DNA of 64,000 nt from positions 62,001-126,000 of the forward strand of contig CAVBWZ010000005.1 of the NCBI GenBank assembly GCA_963599445.1, in the 5' to 3' direction. A program made the position numbers and the translations under genes. The notes below the pieces were generated by a model. The model searched no databases, had not been told where the DNA came from, and worked only from the letters and a program-made list of their open reading frames with translations. Of this stretch, positions 31,555 to 40,969 are shown one piece after another. This DNA comes from UBA9732 sp963599445. Its GTDB lineage: Bacteria > Spirochaetota > Spirochaetia > Sphaerochaetales > Sphaerochaetaceae. The first letter of the stretch is position 1; each line of letters starts with the position of its first letter.

Positions 31555-32802
31555 ATGAGTGCGGTGATCAAGTGGGTTTTGGTGGGTTCGTTCGTGCTGC
31601 AGAAGGCGTATGACATGTTGGTGCGGTATCTGGATGACTCGCAGAAGGACAAGAAGCTTCCGGACAACGTGCGGGATGTGTACAGCGACGAGGAGTATGC
31701 CAAGTTCCGTGCGTACAAGAAGGACTGCAGCAGAACATCGCTCGCACGGGCCATAATCACGGCGCTCATGCTGCTTGCATTCCTCGTGTTCGATGTCTAC
31801 GCAAGGGTGTTCGCATGGGCGGAAATCGTTGCACCAAACAGCATGTACGTCCAATATCTCATTACCATCGTTGTATTTGCACTTGTGAGCCTACCAATAG
31901 ACATCCCGTTCGACTACTATGAGACGTTCGTCATAGAAGAACGCTACGGCATGAACAAGACAACGAAGAGGACGTTCTGGGCCGATGTCATCAAATCCAC
32001 AATCGTGAATGCAACTCTCAACTTTGGGCTTCTTGCAATGATTGCGTTCCTGTTCAGCCACTACGGAAACGCTGCAATCCTTTGGGCAAGCATTGCGGCG
32101 ATTGCATTCGTGCTCATATTCAACATACTTTCCGTTCCGTTCATGCGGATCTTCAACAAGTTCACGCCGCTTGAAGAAGGTGAACTTAGGACTAAGCTCC
32201 AAGCATTGTGCGATTCCTATGGTGTCAAAGTGAAGAAGATCGTGGTAAAGGATGCAAGTCGCAGGACGACCAAGGCCAATGCTTTCTGCACAGGAATCAA
32301 AAGAAAGACGATTTCCCTGGACGACAACCTTGTGAACGGCTTCACGACCGATGAAATCGTGGCTGTCTTTGCGCACGAATTCGCCCATGCACGCTTCAAG
32401 CACATTCTCAAGTCGCTGCCGTTCGCACTTGCAACCGTTGTACTCACGATAGCCGGCATTGGCATTGTCCTCAACTTCCCTGCACTCTTCACCGCATTTG
32501 GGTTCACCGAGGTCAACTACTACTTTGCAAGCTATGTACTTTCACTCTTGATATGGCCTCTTTCGCTTGGTCTTGGCACGGTATCCAACTATCTTTCCCG
32601 CAAGCACGAATACGAGGCCGATGCCTTTGCCGCCCGCCAAGGATACGGCGAAGCCTTGGTCTCTGCTTTGAAGAAGCTCACCAAGGAGTCTTTGTCTCAG
32701 GTAAATCCACACCCTTGGATTGTGGCCACCGAGTACTCGCACCCAACCCTCTCACAGCGCATCGCCGCAGTGGAGAGGATTGAAGAGAACCTGCAAGGAT
32801 AA
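31555..32802 (+). CDS. M48 family (Ste24/CAAX-type) membrane zinc metalloprotease
   Basis: 415 aa. Start at the second of two ATGs (31555), five bases after GGAGG. Architecture of Ste24-type proteases: N-terminal helix, FVIEERYGMNKTTKRTFWADVIK loop, several membrane helices, catalytic HExxH in VFAHEFAHARFKH near 285 and third ligand region RKHEYEADAFAARQGYG near 365. The family cleaves membrane or misfolded proteins; in bacteria a housekeeping or quality-control role is assumed. Monocistronic by context: mobile element upstream, convergent gene downstream. Confidence 0.93.
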   Translation: MSAVIKWVLVGSFVLQKAYDMLVRYLDDSQKDKKLPDNVRDVYSDEEYAKFRAYKKDCSRTSLARAIITALMLLAFLVFDVYARVFAWAEIVAPNSMYVQYLITIVVFALVSLPIDIPFDYYETFVIEERYGMNKTTKRTFWADVIKSTIVNATLNFGLLAMIAFLFSHYGNAAILWASIAAIAFVLIFNILSVPFMRIFNKFTPLEEGELRTKLQALCDSYGVKVKKIVVKDASRRTTKANAFCTGIKRKTISLDDNLVNGFTTDEIVAVFAHEFAHARFKHILKSLPFALATVVLTIAGIGIVLNFPALFTAFGFTEVNYYFASYVLSLLIWPLSLGLGTVSNYLSRKHEYEADAFAARQGYGEALVSALKKLTKESLSQVNPHPWIVATEYSHPTLSQRIAAVERIEENLQG

Positions 32803-32805
32803 TGA

Positions 32806-34428
32806 TCAAACAGACGCATCAACTCCGTTGACAGCGCCAGGGCTTCCTCCTGCCATGAAACCACGGCTGTGTCCATGGACATCGTCTGCAATCCAGAACG
32901 AATAGAGGCTTCCTCCTTCAAGACTGAACTTGAGTTTGATTTCCCCCAGATTTGGAAGTCTATCGTTGTCTTTCCAAGTAATCATGGTTTTCGTCTTGTC
33001 TCCGGAGAAAGAATTGCAGTCATCCATGGAATAACCAGAAACAATATGTCCTTTTCCATCCAAGACTTCGACTCTTATTGAACCATTTGCATTCACGAAG
33101 AGGAAACTTCCTTTGTATGCCATACGACGCGTCAAAACAAAGCCGTGTCCATCAAGAGAGGCAAAGCCATCCCTTCTCATGCGACCAAGTCCAACACTCC
33201 CTCCTGCATATTTGTGGAAACCGAACCTTGGCGATTTTCCGGAGAAGAATGTGGTGAAAAACCATAGTTCATCGCCAACGATTTGACAGATCCCGTTGGC
33301 AGGATGGACATATCCATAGTCCCATCGTCCTTTGATTCTTGAGGACTCTATGAAATTGTCATGGGTTGGTCTATCCCAATGAAAACCATCCCGGGAAAAA
33401 GCTATCTTGACATCGTTTATCTTTGGAAGTCCGGTCTTTCCCGCAATGTTGTTTGGAGGTCCCATGAAGATGCTGAAGGCTCCTAGCATGATGCTTTCAT
33501 ATGGAGTGGCATCAAGATTGTAGAGTTGGGTATAATATCCCATTTCAGGGTCAGGCTTGTCAAAAATATCGGTTCTATTCCAGAATACGACATCGTTTGG
33601 AGTCCAATTCGAACCTTTGAAGAAATCGGATGTTTCGTAGTATCCCCGTACTCTGACACGACTGTCAAGCTTGGAGAAAGTCCTTAGACTGAACACCCAC
33701 TTCCTTCTGAACGGATTGTAGAAGAACGTAGTGTTGTCACCTCCGTATCCGGAGCAGCAGACCTCTTCCCAATGGATTCCATCTCCTGACTTGAAGAGTC
33801 TAAGGCTCTCCTTTGGCCTTACAGAATTAGGGTCATCATGAGCATGTTTAGGTTTCTGCGGATAATATCTTATGTCCTGAGGAAACTCTCTGTAGAAGAC
33901 GGACATCTTGAACCTTTCACTAGGATCCTTTGCATTGTAGTCAATCCATACGGACGCACCATCCCTCATGAACCCTCGTCTATGAGGAATAACGCTACCT
34001 TCCTTTAGGACAGTATCATCTGTCAATTCTTCGAGTCTGGTCCAATTTTTTCCGTCTTTGCTTTGAGCATAGCCCACCCCGTCCATGAAGCCAGCGGAAT
34101 ACCACATCTTGAAGCATTTGTCTTTATCATCGTAGAAAACACCGTCGCTGAAAGGACAGGCACAAGGACAATATCCATCGTTGAGCTCCATAGCGGTCTT
34201 TGGTTCAAACACTGGAGACTCATCGAATACAGGTCTATGGAAGGTCCTGGATAGATTAGTCTCCTCGATTAGGAAATCGTCAACGAAAAGCTGTCGACCT
34301 GTCGTTATATCAACGACATCTGGAATATGTTCCAGATACTGAGCCTTCAGAGGTTGGTCAAGAGTGGTTTCCTCAATTCTTGGAGGCCATGAGTCTGGCA
34401 GTTCAAGTCCATTGTACAATCTGCTCAT
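32806..34428 (-). CDS. Five-bladed beta-propeller glycosidase-like protein (GH32/43-like)
   Basis: 540 aa without a signal peptide, so predicted cytoplasmic. N-terminal RQLFVDDFLIEETNLSRTFHRP resembles the opening of GH43/GH32-like propeller proteins; acidic blade motifs include YDDKDKCFKMWYS, WIDYNAKDPSERFKM and KIAFSRDGFHWDRP. A C-terminal beta-sandwich follows (FVNANGSIRVEVLDGKGHIVSGYSMDDC). Catalytic residues cannot be assigned with confidence. It overlaps the ABC ATPase gene by ATGA and is last in the LacI-controlled operon, so it likely acts on an imported sugar derivative. Confidence 0.65.
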   Translation of the reverse strand: MSRLYNGLELPDSWPPRIEETTLDQPLKAQYLEHIPDVVDITTGRQLFVDDFLIEETNLSRTFHRPVFDESPVFEPKTAMELNDGYCPCACPFSDGVFYDDKDKCFKMWYSAGFMDGVGYAQSKDGKNWTRLEELTDDTVLKEGSVIPHRRGFMRDGASVWIDYNAKDPSERFKMSVFYREFPQDIRYYPQKPKHAHDDPNSVRPKESLRLFKSGDGIHWEEVCCSGYGGDNTTFFYNPFRRKWVFSLRTFSKLDSRVRVRGYYETSDFFKGSNWTPNDVVFWNRTDIFDKPDPEMGYYTQLYNLDATPYESIMLGAFSIFMGPPNNIAGKTGLPKINDVKIAFSRDGFHWDRPTHDNFIESSRIKGRWDYGYVHPANGICQIVGDELWFFTTFFSGKSPRFGFHKYAGGSVGLGRMRRDGFASLDGHGFVLTRRMAYKGSFLFVNANGSIRVEVLDGKGHIVSGYSMDDCNSFSGDKTKTMITWKDNDRLPNLGEIKLKFSLEGGSLYSFWIADDVHGHSRGFMAGGSPGAVNGVDASV

Positions 34429-35561
34429 TTGAGTTCTATTCCTCCAGTGGCTACAAGTCTACCGTTTGAACCATCGAAAAGTACATATTTATTGCTGTCG
34501 AACCCAATGCTGATTCTTCTGTCGACTTCAAAGTCTATATCTCCAAAGACCATGCAGTTCAGTACTGAACCATTGATGTCTATACAAACCTGTGTCTCCA
34601 TACCGGAAGGTAACGAAGAAACGACGACTCCTGAGATGCAATGGTGCTCATTGAAGCCTTCTTCATCATTTTCATCGTATATGCTCACAAGTTCAGGGCG
34701 AATACCCAAAATGAAGGAATCGCATCGTTTCAAAGCTTCCTCACAGAAAACGTTCCTTGGAAGAAAAGAGCAGGAAAAGACTTCACTTGAAAGGCTATCC
34801 GTATGGCCATGCATTTCCAGAAGGTTTATCGCAGGACTGCCTATGAAGTTTGCAACGAAAGTATTGCAAGGGAATCTGTATAGATCCAAAGGTTTGCAGT
34901 ATTGCTGCAGAACGGCTTGCTTCATCAGACACACCTTGGTCGAAAGAGCCATAGCCTCCAACTGATCATGCGTGACATAGACGAACGTCGCTCCCGTTGA
35001 CTTATGGAGCTTTTTGAGTTCAGTTCGCATATCGACCCTAAGCTTGGCATCCAAATTGGAAAGAGGCTCGTCCATTAGCAAAATCCTTGGTTCCGTGGCC
35101 AAAGTTCTGGCAATGGCAACCCTTTGCTGCTGTCCTCCTGAAAGTTCAGATGGGTATCTATCACGGAACTCTTCGATACGCATGGTGTGGAGCATCTCCT
35201 CCACCTTCCTTTCAATGCGAGCCTTATCCCATTTCTTGTTTTCAAGACCAAAGGAAATGTTCTGTCTCACAGTCATATGCGGCCATAGCGCATAGTTCTG
35301 AAAAAGGAAACCAATACCCCTTTTGTCGGCCGATATGTCTATCCCCTTTTCCTTGGAGTAGACGCATCTACCATCAATGAAAATCTCTCCGGAAGTCGGG
35401 TTCTCCAGCCCAGCAATCATTCGCAAGGTCGTGGTCTTTCCACAACCGGAAGGACCTAAAAGAGAAACGAAATCCCCATCTTCTATCTTGAGATCCAAAT
35501 CATCCACTGCGACGGAATCAGCGAATTTCTTCGTCAAATGGCTAAGGATTATCTCCGGCAT
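34425..35561 (-). CDS. ABC importer ATP-binding protein (FbpC/AfuC/PotA type)
   Basis: 378 aa from the start at 35561, which has GGAGG nine bases upstream and overlaps the permease stop as TGATG. Walker A GPSGCGKTT, Q-loop FLFQNYALW, signature LSGGQQQRVAIAR, Walker B ILLMDEPLSNLD, switch YVTHD. A C-terminal TOBE-type extension follows (about 250-378). This architecture powers iron(III)-type and related importers. Third component of the operon encoded at 32806-39634. Confidence 0.93.
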   Translation of the reverse strand: MPEIILSHLTKKFADSVAVDDLDLKIEDGDFVSLLGPSGCGKTTTLRMIAGLENPTSGEIFIDGRCVYSKEKGIDISADKRGIGFLFQNYALWPHMTVRQNISFGLENKKWDKARIERKVEEMLHTMRIEEFRDRYPSELSGGQQQRVAIARTLATEPRILLMDEPLSNLDAKLRVDMRTELKKLHKSTGATFVYVTHDQLEAMALSTKVCLMKQAVLQQYCKPLDLYRFPCNTFVANFIGSPAINLLEMHGHTDSLSSEVFSCSFLPRNVFCEEALKRCDSFILGIRPELVSIYDENDEEGFNEHHCISGVVVSSLPSGMETQVCIDINGSVLNCMVFGDIDFEVDRRISIGFDSNKYVLFDGSNGRLVATGGIELK

Positions 35562-37357
35562 CAGCTGTTTCCTCCTATTCCTTTGTCTATGGAAGCCCCT
35601 GTAAGTTTGTTCGTTAAAAAATTCACAAGAAGGACAATGACCACTATCACCAGATTTATTGCATTGGAATACTGGTCCCAACCCTTCTCATTGTATTGGT
35701 AAAGCAATGTGGTGAGTATCTTATTCGAAGGCGTTATCAACAAAACGAACAACGAAAGCTCTCTCATACACGAAATGAAAGGAAGCAGATAGCCCGATAC
35801 TATCGAGGACTTCTGTATTGGGATGAGCACCTTCGTCATTCTCTTGAACCAGCCAATGCCCATCACCTGCGCAGACTCCTCTATCTCACTGCTTATCTGC
35901 ATCATGGAATTGATTCCACTTCTCGAAGCCATTGGCAGGTATTTGACGGTTCCAAGTATTACAAGAAGCAGGAATGTTCCATAAAGCGCAGGAATTGGTC
36001 CGTGAGGAACCGCGAACATGGAAAGGTATATTGCACTGAAAGCCATGGAAGGTATCAGATAAGGAAGGAAAGACAAAGCATTCACTACGTTTGAAAGCCT
36101 TCCACCTCTGGCCTTGACTACGGCGTATCCAATCAGGAAACCTATGGTTCCAGCGCCAAGGGAACAACACAAAGCAAGCTTAAGGCTGTTCAGCATGGAA
36201 GTCCAGAAATCCTTGTTTGTAAAAATTCCGTCCAAAGCGAAAACGTCTGAGGGGTCGGCCTTGCCAACCCAGAAGCGAACGGTGAAGTTGTCAAGGCTGT
36301 AGACGCCAGGTTTGTATATGAAAGACTGCACTACAAAGCTCAGAAGCGGAACCACAGTGATGAGAAGCACAAAGAAAACAGCAAGAACGGATACAAGATT
36401 ACGACTTCTCAACTTGAAGAACGATGGCTGAGAACTTTTGCCGGTCACGGTCGTATATGATTTTCTGCTACCGATTATCTTCTGGTTTATTGTCAGAATG
36501 GCAACGCTTATCACAATCATAAGAAGCGCTATTACATAACCTGCTCCGGGACTCGTACCGTTGAGACATCGGTATAGCTGAGTGGTAAGCACGTTGTATC
36601 TTACAGGAAGACCAAGAAAGGATGGCACTGCAAAGGAGCTTATGGATCCGCTGAATATCAGAATGAATGCAGAAAGCACAGAAGGAAGAATCATTGGAGC
36701 CGTTATCCTTGTGGCCATCCTCCATTTGTTCGTTTCAAGGATAAGAGCAGCCTCTTCAAGGCTTGCATTCATGTTCCTTAGGACACCGCCAATCAGAATG
36801 TATGCAAAAGGCGCATAATGGAGTCCCTGCACGATTATTATTGGAAAGGCTCCGTATGCGAACCAATCTGGGAAGACTATTCCCGTCAACGACGAGACAA
36901 TGCCAAGCCCACCTCCAACCTTTTCGTTCTTGAAGAAGTTGAGCCATGCAACTGCAAGCGTCCATGACGGCATTATATATGGAAACATAAAGACGGAGGA
37001 TATCAACCCCTTCCATCTTATGTTCGTTCTAGACACAAGCCAAGCAAAAACACCTCCAAGGACGATTGCAACAAGACAAGACCCAAGGGAAGTGGCAAGA
37101 GAATTCAAAAGTGGTTTGAAGAAAGTATTCTTATTGGAGCTTTCCAGCAGTACGTATCTCCAATGGTAGGTCGTAAAGGATCCAACCTTTGCTCCGGGAA
37201 TCCTCATTCTTTCCGCAGAATGCACCGTCAAGGTGTCGGATATGATACTCACGAGGGGAAAGACAACAAGGAATACAAGAAAACAGACAGCCAGAACAAG
37301 AATCAAGTTCTGGGGTTTTCTGATAAAATGATGGAAGCCAGCAAGCAATCTTTTCAT
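35561..37357 (-). CDS. Fused-dimer ABC importer permease (FbpB/AfuB type)
   Basis: 598 aa with two BPD_transp_1 halves of about six helices each, as in FbpB/SfuB. EAA-type motifs: LEEAALILETNKWRMATRITAPMILPSVLSA in half 1 and IEESAQVMGIGWFKRMTKVLIPIQKSSIVSG in half 2. First helix LILVLAVCFLVFLVVFPLVS. No clear ribosome site before the 37357 ATG, so the true start may differ slightly. The subfamily includes iron(III), thiamine, phosphonate and hexose-phosphate importers. Confidence 0.92.
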   Translation of the reverse strand: MKRLLAGFHHFIRKPQNLILVLAVCFLVFLVVFPLVSIISDTLTVHSAERMRIPGAKVGSFTTYHWRYVLLESSNKNTFFKPLLNSLATSLGSCLVAIVLGGVFAWLVSRTNIRWKGLISSVFMFPYIMPSWTLAVAWLNFFKNEKVGGGLGIVSSLTGIVFPDWFAYGAFPIIIVQGLHYAPFAYILIGGVLRNMNASLEEAALILETNKWRMATRITAPMILPSVLSAFILIFSGSISSFAVPSFLGLPVRYNVLTTQLYRCLNGTSPGAGYVIALLMIVISVAILTINQKIIGSRKSYTTVTGKSSQPSFFKLRSRNLVSVLAVFFVLLITVVPLLSFVVQSFIYKPGVYSLDNFTVRFWVGKADPSDVFALDGIFTNKDFWTSMLNSLKLALCCSLGAGTIGFLIGYAVVKARGGRLSNVVNALSFLPYLIPSMAFSAIYLSMFAVPHGPIPALYGTFLLLVILGTVKYLPMASRSGINSMMQISSEIEESAQVMGIGWFKRMTKVLIPIQKSSIVSGYLLPFISCMRELSLFVLLITPSNKILTTLLYQYNEKGWDQYSNAINLVIVVIVLLVNFLTNKLTGASIDKGIGGNS

Positions 37358-37449
37358 CTAAAACAAGTACCAAACAATCGTTCAAATTTCAAATGACAAC
37401 AATTCAGCTGCGGTCTCCTCGAAAGAAGACCGCAGCAAACGAAACCAAA

Positions 37450-38604
37450 TCAATATGCAATCTGGTTTATGAAATCCTCTACAGCTGCGCGGGTGGAAGC
37501 TGCAAGCTGAGCGTTTTCCTTAAGAAGATACTTGTCCCAATAAGAGAGCTCGAAGTCCTTGTCTGCACAATGGATGTTGACGTTTGCGCTGTAGTGACCA
37601 ACCCTACCGTTCCAAGCGGCCCAACCTTCTTCAGACATGACGAATTCAATGTAGAGTTTGGCTGCATATGGATGCTGACAGTAGCTTGTAATCTGCGAGT
37701 ATAGAGGATAATAGAAACCACCAAATGGAGTCATATCCTCAGCAGTGGCAAGTGCAAGATTCTTCTCTGCGGCAGAGAAGAATTTGGAGAATGTGAAAAG
37801 GCCGATTGGAACCCGGCTCTGACCCTTTGCACCAACGGCCTCCGCAATCTTCGTATCGGACTTGCCCATTATCATTCCATTCTCATAGAGACCCTTTATC
37901 CACTCGTATCCAGCATTTTCAGTCGTAAGAACGATGTCCTTGCCATAGTATTCCTTGTAGGCCTTTGCAAGTTCATCTGCATACTCATCCGTTACACACA
38001 TTGCAAGGAAGTTCATGCCAACTGTCTCCGTTGTTGGATCCTTGAACTGGAAAAGCCCTGCATACTCAGGATCTGTAAGCTGCCATACGTTGTAGTAGAC
38101 CTTCTGGTCGCCGGTTGTTTCGTTGTTGTAGATGAAAGCCTTTGTGCAGAACTCATGGACCAAAGGATTGAGGTTGGACTCATCCACGACTTCAGCTATT
38201 CTGCTGGAAACCCAGTTGTAGACGTATCCGGAATCGATGAGCTGCATCTGAAGGCTTGCACCATCCTGACTGAATATGACATCCGCACCGGTTGTGACGT
38301 TGGCCTCAGCTTCACCTACGACCTTGCTTATCAATGCAGTGTCTCCAAGATGCGTGAACTCAACTTCGATTCCATATTTCTCAGCAAAAGCCTCGCAGGC
38401 CTTCCTGTGGATGTCGGTGGAAGCATAGACAACCAACTTACCTTCAGCCTTGGCCTTTTCGACAAGTTCATCATATCCTATGTCGTCTATTACCAATGAA
38501 GTCTGGTCTTTTGGCTCCGCGACAGACTCTTTGGCCCCGTTTGCAAATGCAAAAGTCGAAACGACAGCAACAAGAAGAACCATCAAAAGCATTCTCTTCT
38601 TCAT
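37450..38604 (-). CDS. Extracellular solute-binding protein, AfuA/FbpA type
   Basis: 384 aa. Signal peptide ends STFAFANGAKES without a lipobox cysteine. Family pattern: KLVVYASTDIHRKACEAFAEKYGIEVEFTHLGDTALISKVVGEAEANVTTGADVIFSQDGA; C-terminal YPLYSQITSYCQHPYAAKLYIEFVMSEEGWAAW. The two tyrosines that bind ferric iron in FbpA are not evident; the AfuA branch binds sugar phosphates. Operon content (dehydrogenase, glycosidase, LacI regulator) fits an organic ligand better than iron. Confidence 0.9.
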   Translation of the reverse strand: MKKRMLLMVLLVAVVSTFAFANGAKESVAEPKDQTSLVIDDIGYDELVEKAKAEGKLVVYASTDIHRKACEAFAEKYGIEVEFTHLGDTALISKVVGEAEANVTTGADVIFSQDGASLQMQLIDSGYVYNWVSSRIAEVVDESNLNPLVHEFCTKAFIYNNETTGDQKVYYNVWQLTDPEYAGLFQFKDPTTETVGMNFLAMCVTDEYADELAKAYKEYYGKDIVLTTENAGYEWIKGLYENGMIMGKSDTKIAEAVGAKGQSRVPIGLFTFSKFFSAAEKNLALATAEDMTPFGGFYYPLYSQITSYCQHPYAAKLYIEFVMSEEGWAAWNGRVGHYSANVNIHCADKDFELSYWDKYLLKENAQLAASTRAAVEDFINQIAY

Positions 38605-38605
38605 T

Positions 38606-39634
38606 TTACTTCTCCTTTTTCAATTCTATTATCTTGTTCCAGACAGTTTCTGGAACATTGATTCCATTTGTTTCAGCGTTTTTTCGCAGTGTTGTGGCAA
38701 TTTCACCTGGGTATCTTACATATCCGTTCTCACTTACCGGCAAAGCACTGTTGATGCTTTCCTTTATCTCGGCAATCAACCTTGAATTGAATTCGTTCTT
38801 TTCGCTATCGACCTTGATTGCAATGAATATCTGGGAAAGACCAGTTTCCTCTGAGATTCCCTTACCTATCGAAGAGACATTGTTCCCTTCTGCGGACACT
38901 GCAGCTACAGCATCCAGCAGAATCGAAAGAGAACTTCCTTTCCAGTAACCAGCAGGAAGCACTCTCCATGTTTTCTCTATTTCAGCAGCGTTTGTGGTCA
39001 GATTCCCTTTTGAGTCATATCCACCTGGAACACACAGTGGAACACCTTCTATTCTAGCCTCTTCGATTTTTCCATATGAAAATTGAGACATGGATGTATC
39101 GACCATCAGGTGCTTTCCATCATTTGGAGATGGAACTGAGACTATCAATGGATTGTTACCAATATTTCTTTCCACTGCGCCCCAAGCAGGCATATTGGGC
39201 ATTGTATTCGTCCAGCAAATTCCAATATTCCCTTTGTCAGCAATCATTAGGCCGTAATAGCCACCTCTCATCCAATGGTTCGCATTCCTAAGTGAAACAA
39301 CACCAACGCCATATTGATCTGCAAGTTCGCAGACTCTGTTGCTACAGAAATATGCACTTGATGTGCCAAGTCCGAAACCTGCATCGTATTTCTCCAACGC
39401 TCCATAGGAGGCGAAAAGCTTTGGGAGGACTGAAGGTTTTATTATCCCTTTGTCTATATAGTCCACCAGCCTTGGAAATCTTATGATACTGTGGCTAAGG
39501 ATTCCATCCGCAGCATTGGTAGCGAAAATGTCAGCGGTAAGACTGCTTTCGTCTTCAGAGAAACCTTTTCCAACAAGTATATCGCGTATGGTTTCCTTGA
39601 TGCATTCGATTGAAACATTAAGCGTTTTTGACAT
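38606..39634 (-). CDS. LDH2-family NAD(P)-dependent malate/lactate/diketogulonate-type dehydrogenase
   Basis: 342 aa; start at 39634 preceded by AAGGTGG. LDH2/MDH2 oxidoreductase fold, with DGILSHSIIRFPRLVDYIDKG near 40, ANHWMRGGYYGLMIADKGNIGICWTNTMPNM near 115 and LPAGYWKGSSLSILLDAVAAVSAEG near 240. Family members reduce 2-oxo acids (YiaK 2,3-diketogulonate reductase, AllD ureidoglycolate dehydrogenase). First gene after the LacI-operated promoter, hence probably catabolises the imported compound. Confidence 0.88.
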   Translation of the reverse strand: MSKTLNVSIECIKETIRDILVGKGFSEDESSLTADIFATNAADGILSHSIIRFPRLVDYIDKGIIKPSVLPKLFASYGALEKYDAGFGLGTSSAYFCSNRVCELADQYGVGVVSLRNANHWMRGGYYGLMIADKGNIGICWTNTMPNMPAWGAVERNIGNNPLIVSVPSPNDGKHLMVDTSMSQFSYGKIEEARIEGVPLCVPGGYDSKGNLTTNAAEIEKTWRVLPAGYWKGSSLSILLDAVAAVSAEGNNVSSIGKGISEETGLSQIFIAIKVDSEKNEFNSRLIAEIKESINSALPVSENGYVRYPGEIATTLRKNAETNGINVPETVWNKIIELKKEK

Positions 39635-39716
39635 TTGCCACCTTTTTCCATTCAAGAGGAAAACCAATGTCCATTCCTGTCCGGTAGCTGAACTTCAAAT
39701 CCTCTTTCAAGTTTTG

Positions 39717-39788
39717 TGGAAGCGCTTCCACATATGTGATTATACCACTCTTCTGTGAGTTGTCAACTAAAAAATGGAAGCGCTTCCA
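39717..39788 (-). promoter_or_regulatory. Consensus promoter flanked by two perfect LacI-type operators
   Basis: TGGAAGCGCTTCCA, a perfect 14-bp palindrome with central CG, occurs at 39717-39730 and 39775-39788 (58 bp apart). Between them on the minus strand: TTGACA (39766-39761), 16-bp spacer, TATAAT (39744-39739). The promoter drives the dehydrogenase/transporter/glycosidase operon; the LacI gene lies immediately upstream. Confidence 0.92.
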
Positions 39789-39848
39789 AAACAAGGATTC
39801 AGTACTCGTTCAGAATTTCCACAACACTCTTCCACCTGCGACCTTGGG

Positions 39849-40823
39849 CTACGAGCTCATCCTTTGGACAAGCTCTGGTTGGATTGTAAAGGATGATGTC
39901 TCTTGTCTTGTCATCATTTTGAGAAGTCTATCTGCACACATTTCCGCAAGCTGATAGCATTTGTTGTCAACACTCGTCAGCTCAGTCTCCATCGCCGTTG
40001 CAAATTCAAGGTTGTTGTAACCCGTTACTGCAACGCTTGAAGGAATGGAAACCCCGTTTTTCTTCAATTCCTTCAAGGCTCCGGCGGCGGTCATATCCTC
40101 ACCAAATACAATGGCATCGAATTCAGTACCGTTTGAAAGGAGTCTTTCGATGAGCTCTGCCCCGCCATCAAGCCCATACTCGCACGTCTGCAAATTGGAA
40201 ACCAATCCGGCTTGTGCCATAGCATGTAAATAACCGTCCTTCTTTTCCTCTGCACTTGAAGTGAAAAGATCCTGGGCATAAAGTATATGCTTTCTTCCTT
40301 TGCTCACCAAATGCTCGACAGCAAGGCCTACTCCACGGAAATCATCTACAGAAATCGAAACCACTCCATCCAGATTCATCTTTCCATTTGCGAGGACTGT
40401 TGGTATGGAATGCAGAATATCAACCAAATCCCTCTCTGTCTCAATGCAGTCAAACACAGAGCCGACAAGGACGATTCCATCTATAGACCTCGCTGCAATT
40501 GAATGCAAGTAACTTCTTATTGACTGAAGTGAACTTCCAGTATTGCACAATAGGACATCGTACCCCTTGGCTCTGAATTCTTGCTCTAGCACGTATGAAG
40601 TGTGTGCATAATGGCCAACCCTTATATCAACCATGACTATTGCAACGGTCTTCATGCTACTGACAGCAAGTCCTCGAGCTATGGCGTTTGGTACATAACC
40701 TTGCCTTTTCATGACAGCTTCGACTCTTTCCTTCGTCTCCGCTGAGCATTTTCCACCATTGAGGACCCTTGATACGGTAGAGATTGCAACTCCAGCCTCT
40801 GCAGCTATTTCATAGATGGTCAT
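39849..40823 (-). CDS. LacI-family transcriptional regulator
   Basis: 324 aa. N-terminal LacI HTH TIYEIAAEAGVAISTVSRVLNGG with hinge helix YVPNAIARGLA, then a periplasmic-binding-protein-like effector domain (VAIVMVDIRVGHYAHTSYVLEQEF, DGIVLVGSVFD, VAVTGYNNLEFA). Very likely binds the two TGGAAGCGCTTCCA sites directly downstream and represses the importer operon. Its stop lies 60 bases before the nearest operator. Effector probably the imported sugar derivative. Confidence 0.93.
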   Translation of the reverse strand: MTIYEIAAEAGVAISTVSRVLNGGKCSAETKERVEAVMKRQGYVPNAIARGLAVSSMKTVAIVMVDIRVGHYAHTSYVLEQEFRAKGYDVLLCNTGSSLQSIRSYLHSIAARSIDGIVLVGSVFDCIETERDLVDILHSIPTVLANGKMNLDGVVSISVDDFRGVGLAVEHLVSKGRKHILYAQDLFTSSAEEKKDGYLHAMAQAGLVSNLQTCEYGLDGGAELIERLLSNGTEFDAIVFGEDMTAAGALKELKKNGVSIPSSVAVTGYNNLEFATAMETELTSVDNKCYQLAEMCADRLLKMMTRQETSSFTIQPELVQRMSS

Positions 40824-40902
40824 AAGTCGATGTTATTTAATTTGAAAGAACAATGCAAGACAACTCTTCCTTCCAAGCAAAAAGTTGAATGAGACAATGT
40901 AC

Positions 40903-40963
40903 GCAAGATAATGAGCAAGATAGTACGCAAGATGTTGAGTTTTGGACGAGTCCATCATATACT
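40903..40963 (+). promoter_or_regulatory. Fic promoter with three 12-bp-phased repeats
   Basis: TTGAGT (40935-40940), 17-bp spacer, TATACT (40958-40963). The expected start point falls at about 40970, the A of the ATG. GCAAGAT repeats at 40903, 40915 and 40927, exactly 12 bp apart, ending at the -35 box: a probable operator. Confidence 0.7.
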
Positions 40964-40969
40964 GTGAAT

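Noticed and set aside
40889..40969. N-terminal extension of the Fic protein
   Set aside because: The segment is promoter and phased-repeat DNA; translation is low complexity (TQDNEQDSTQD).
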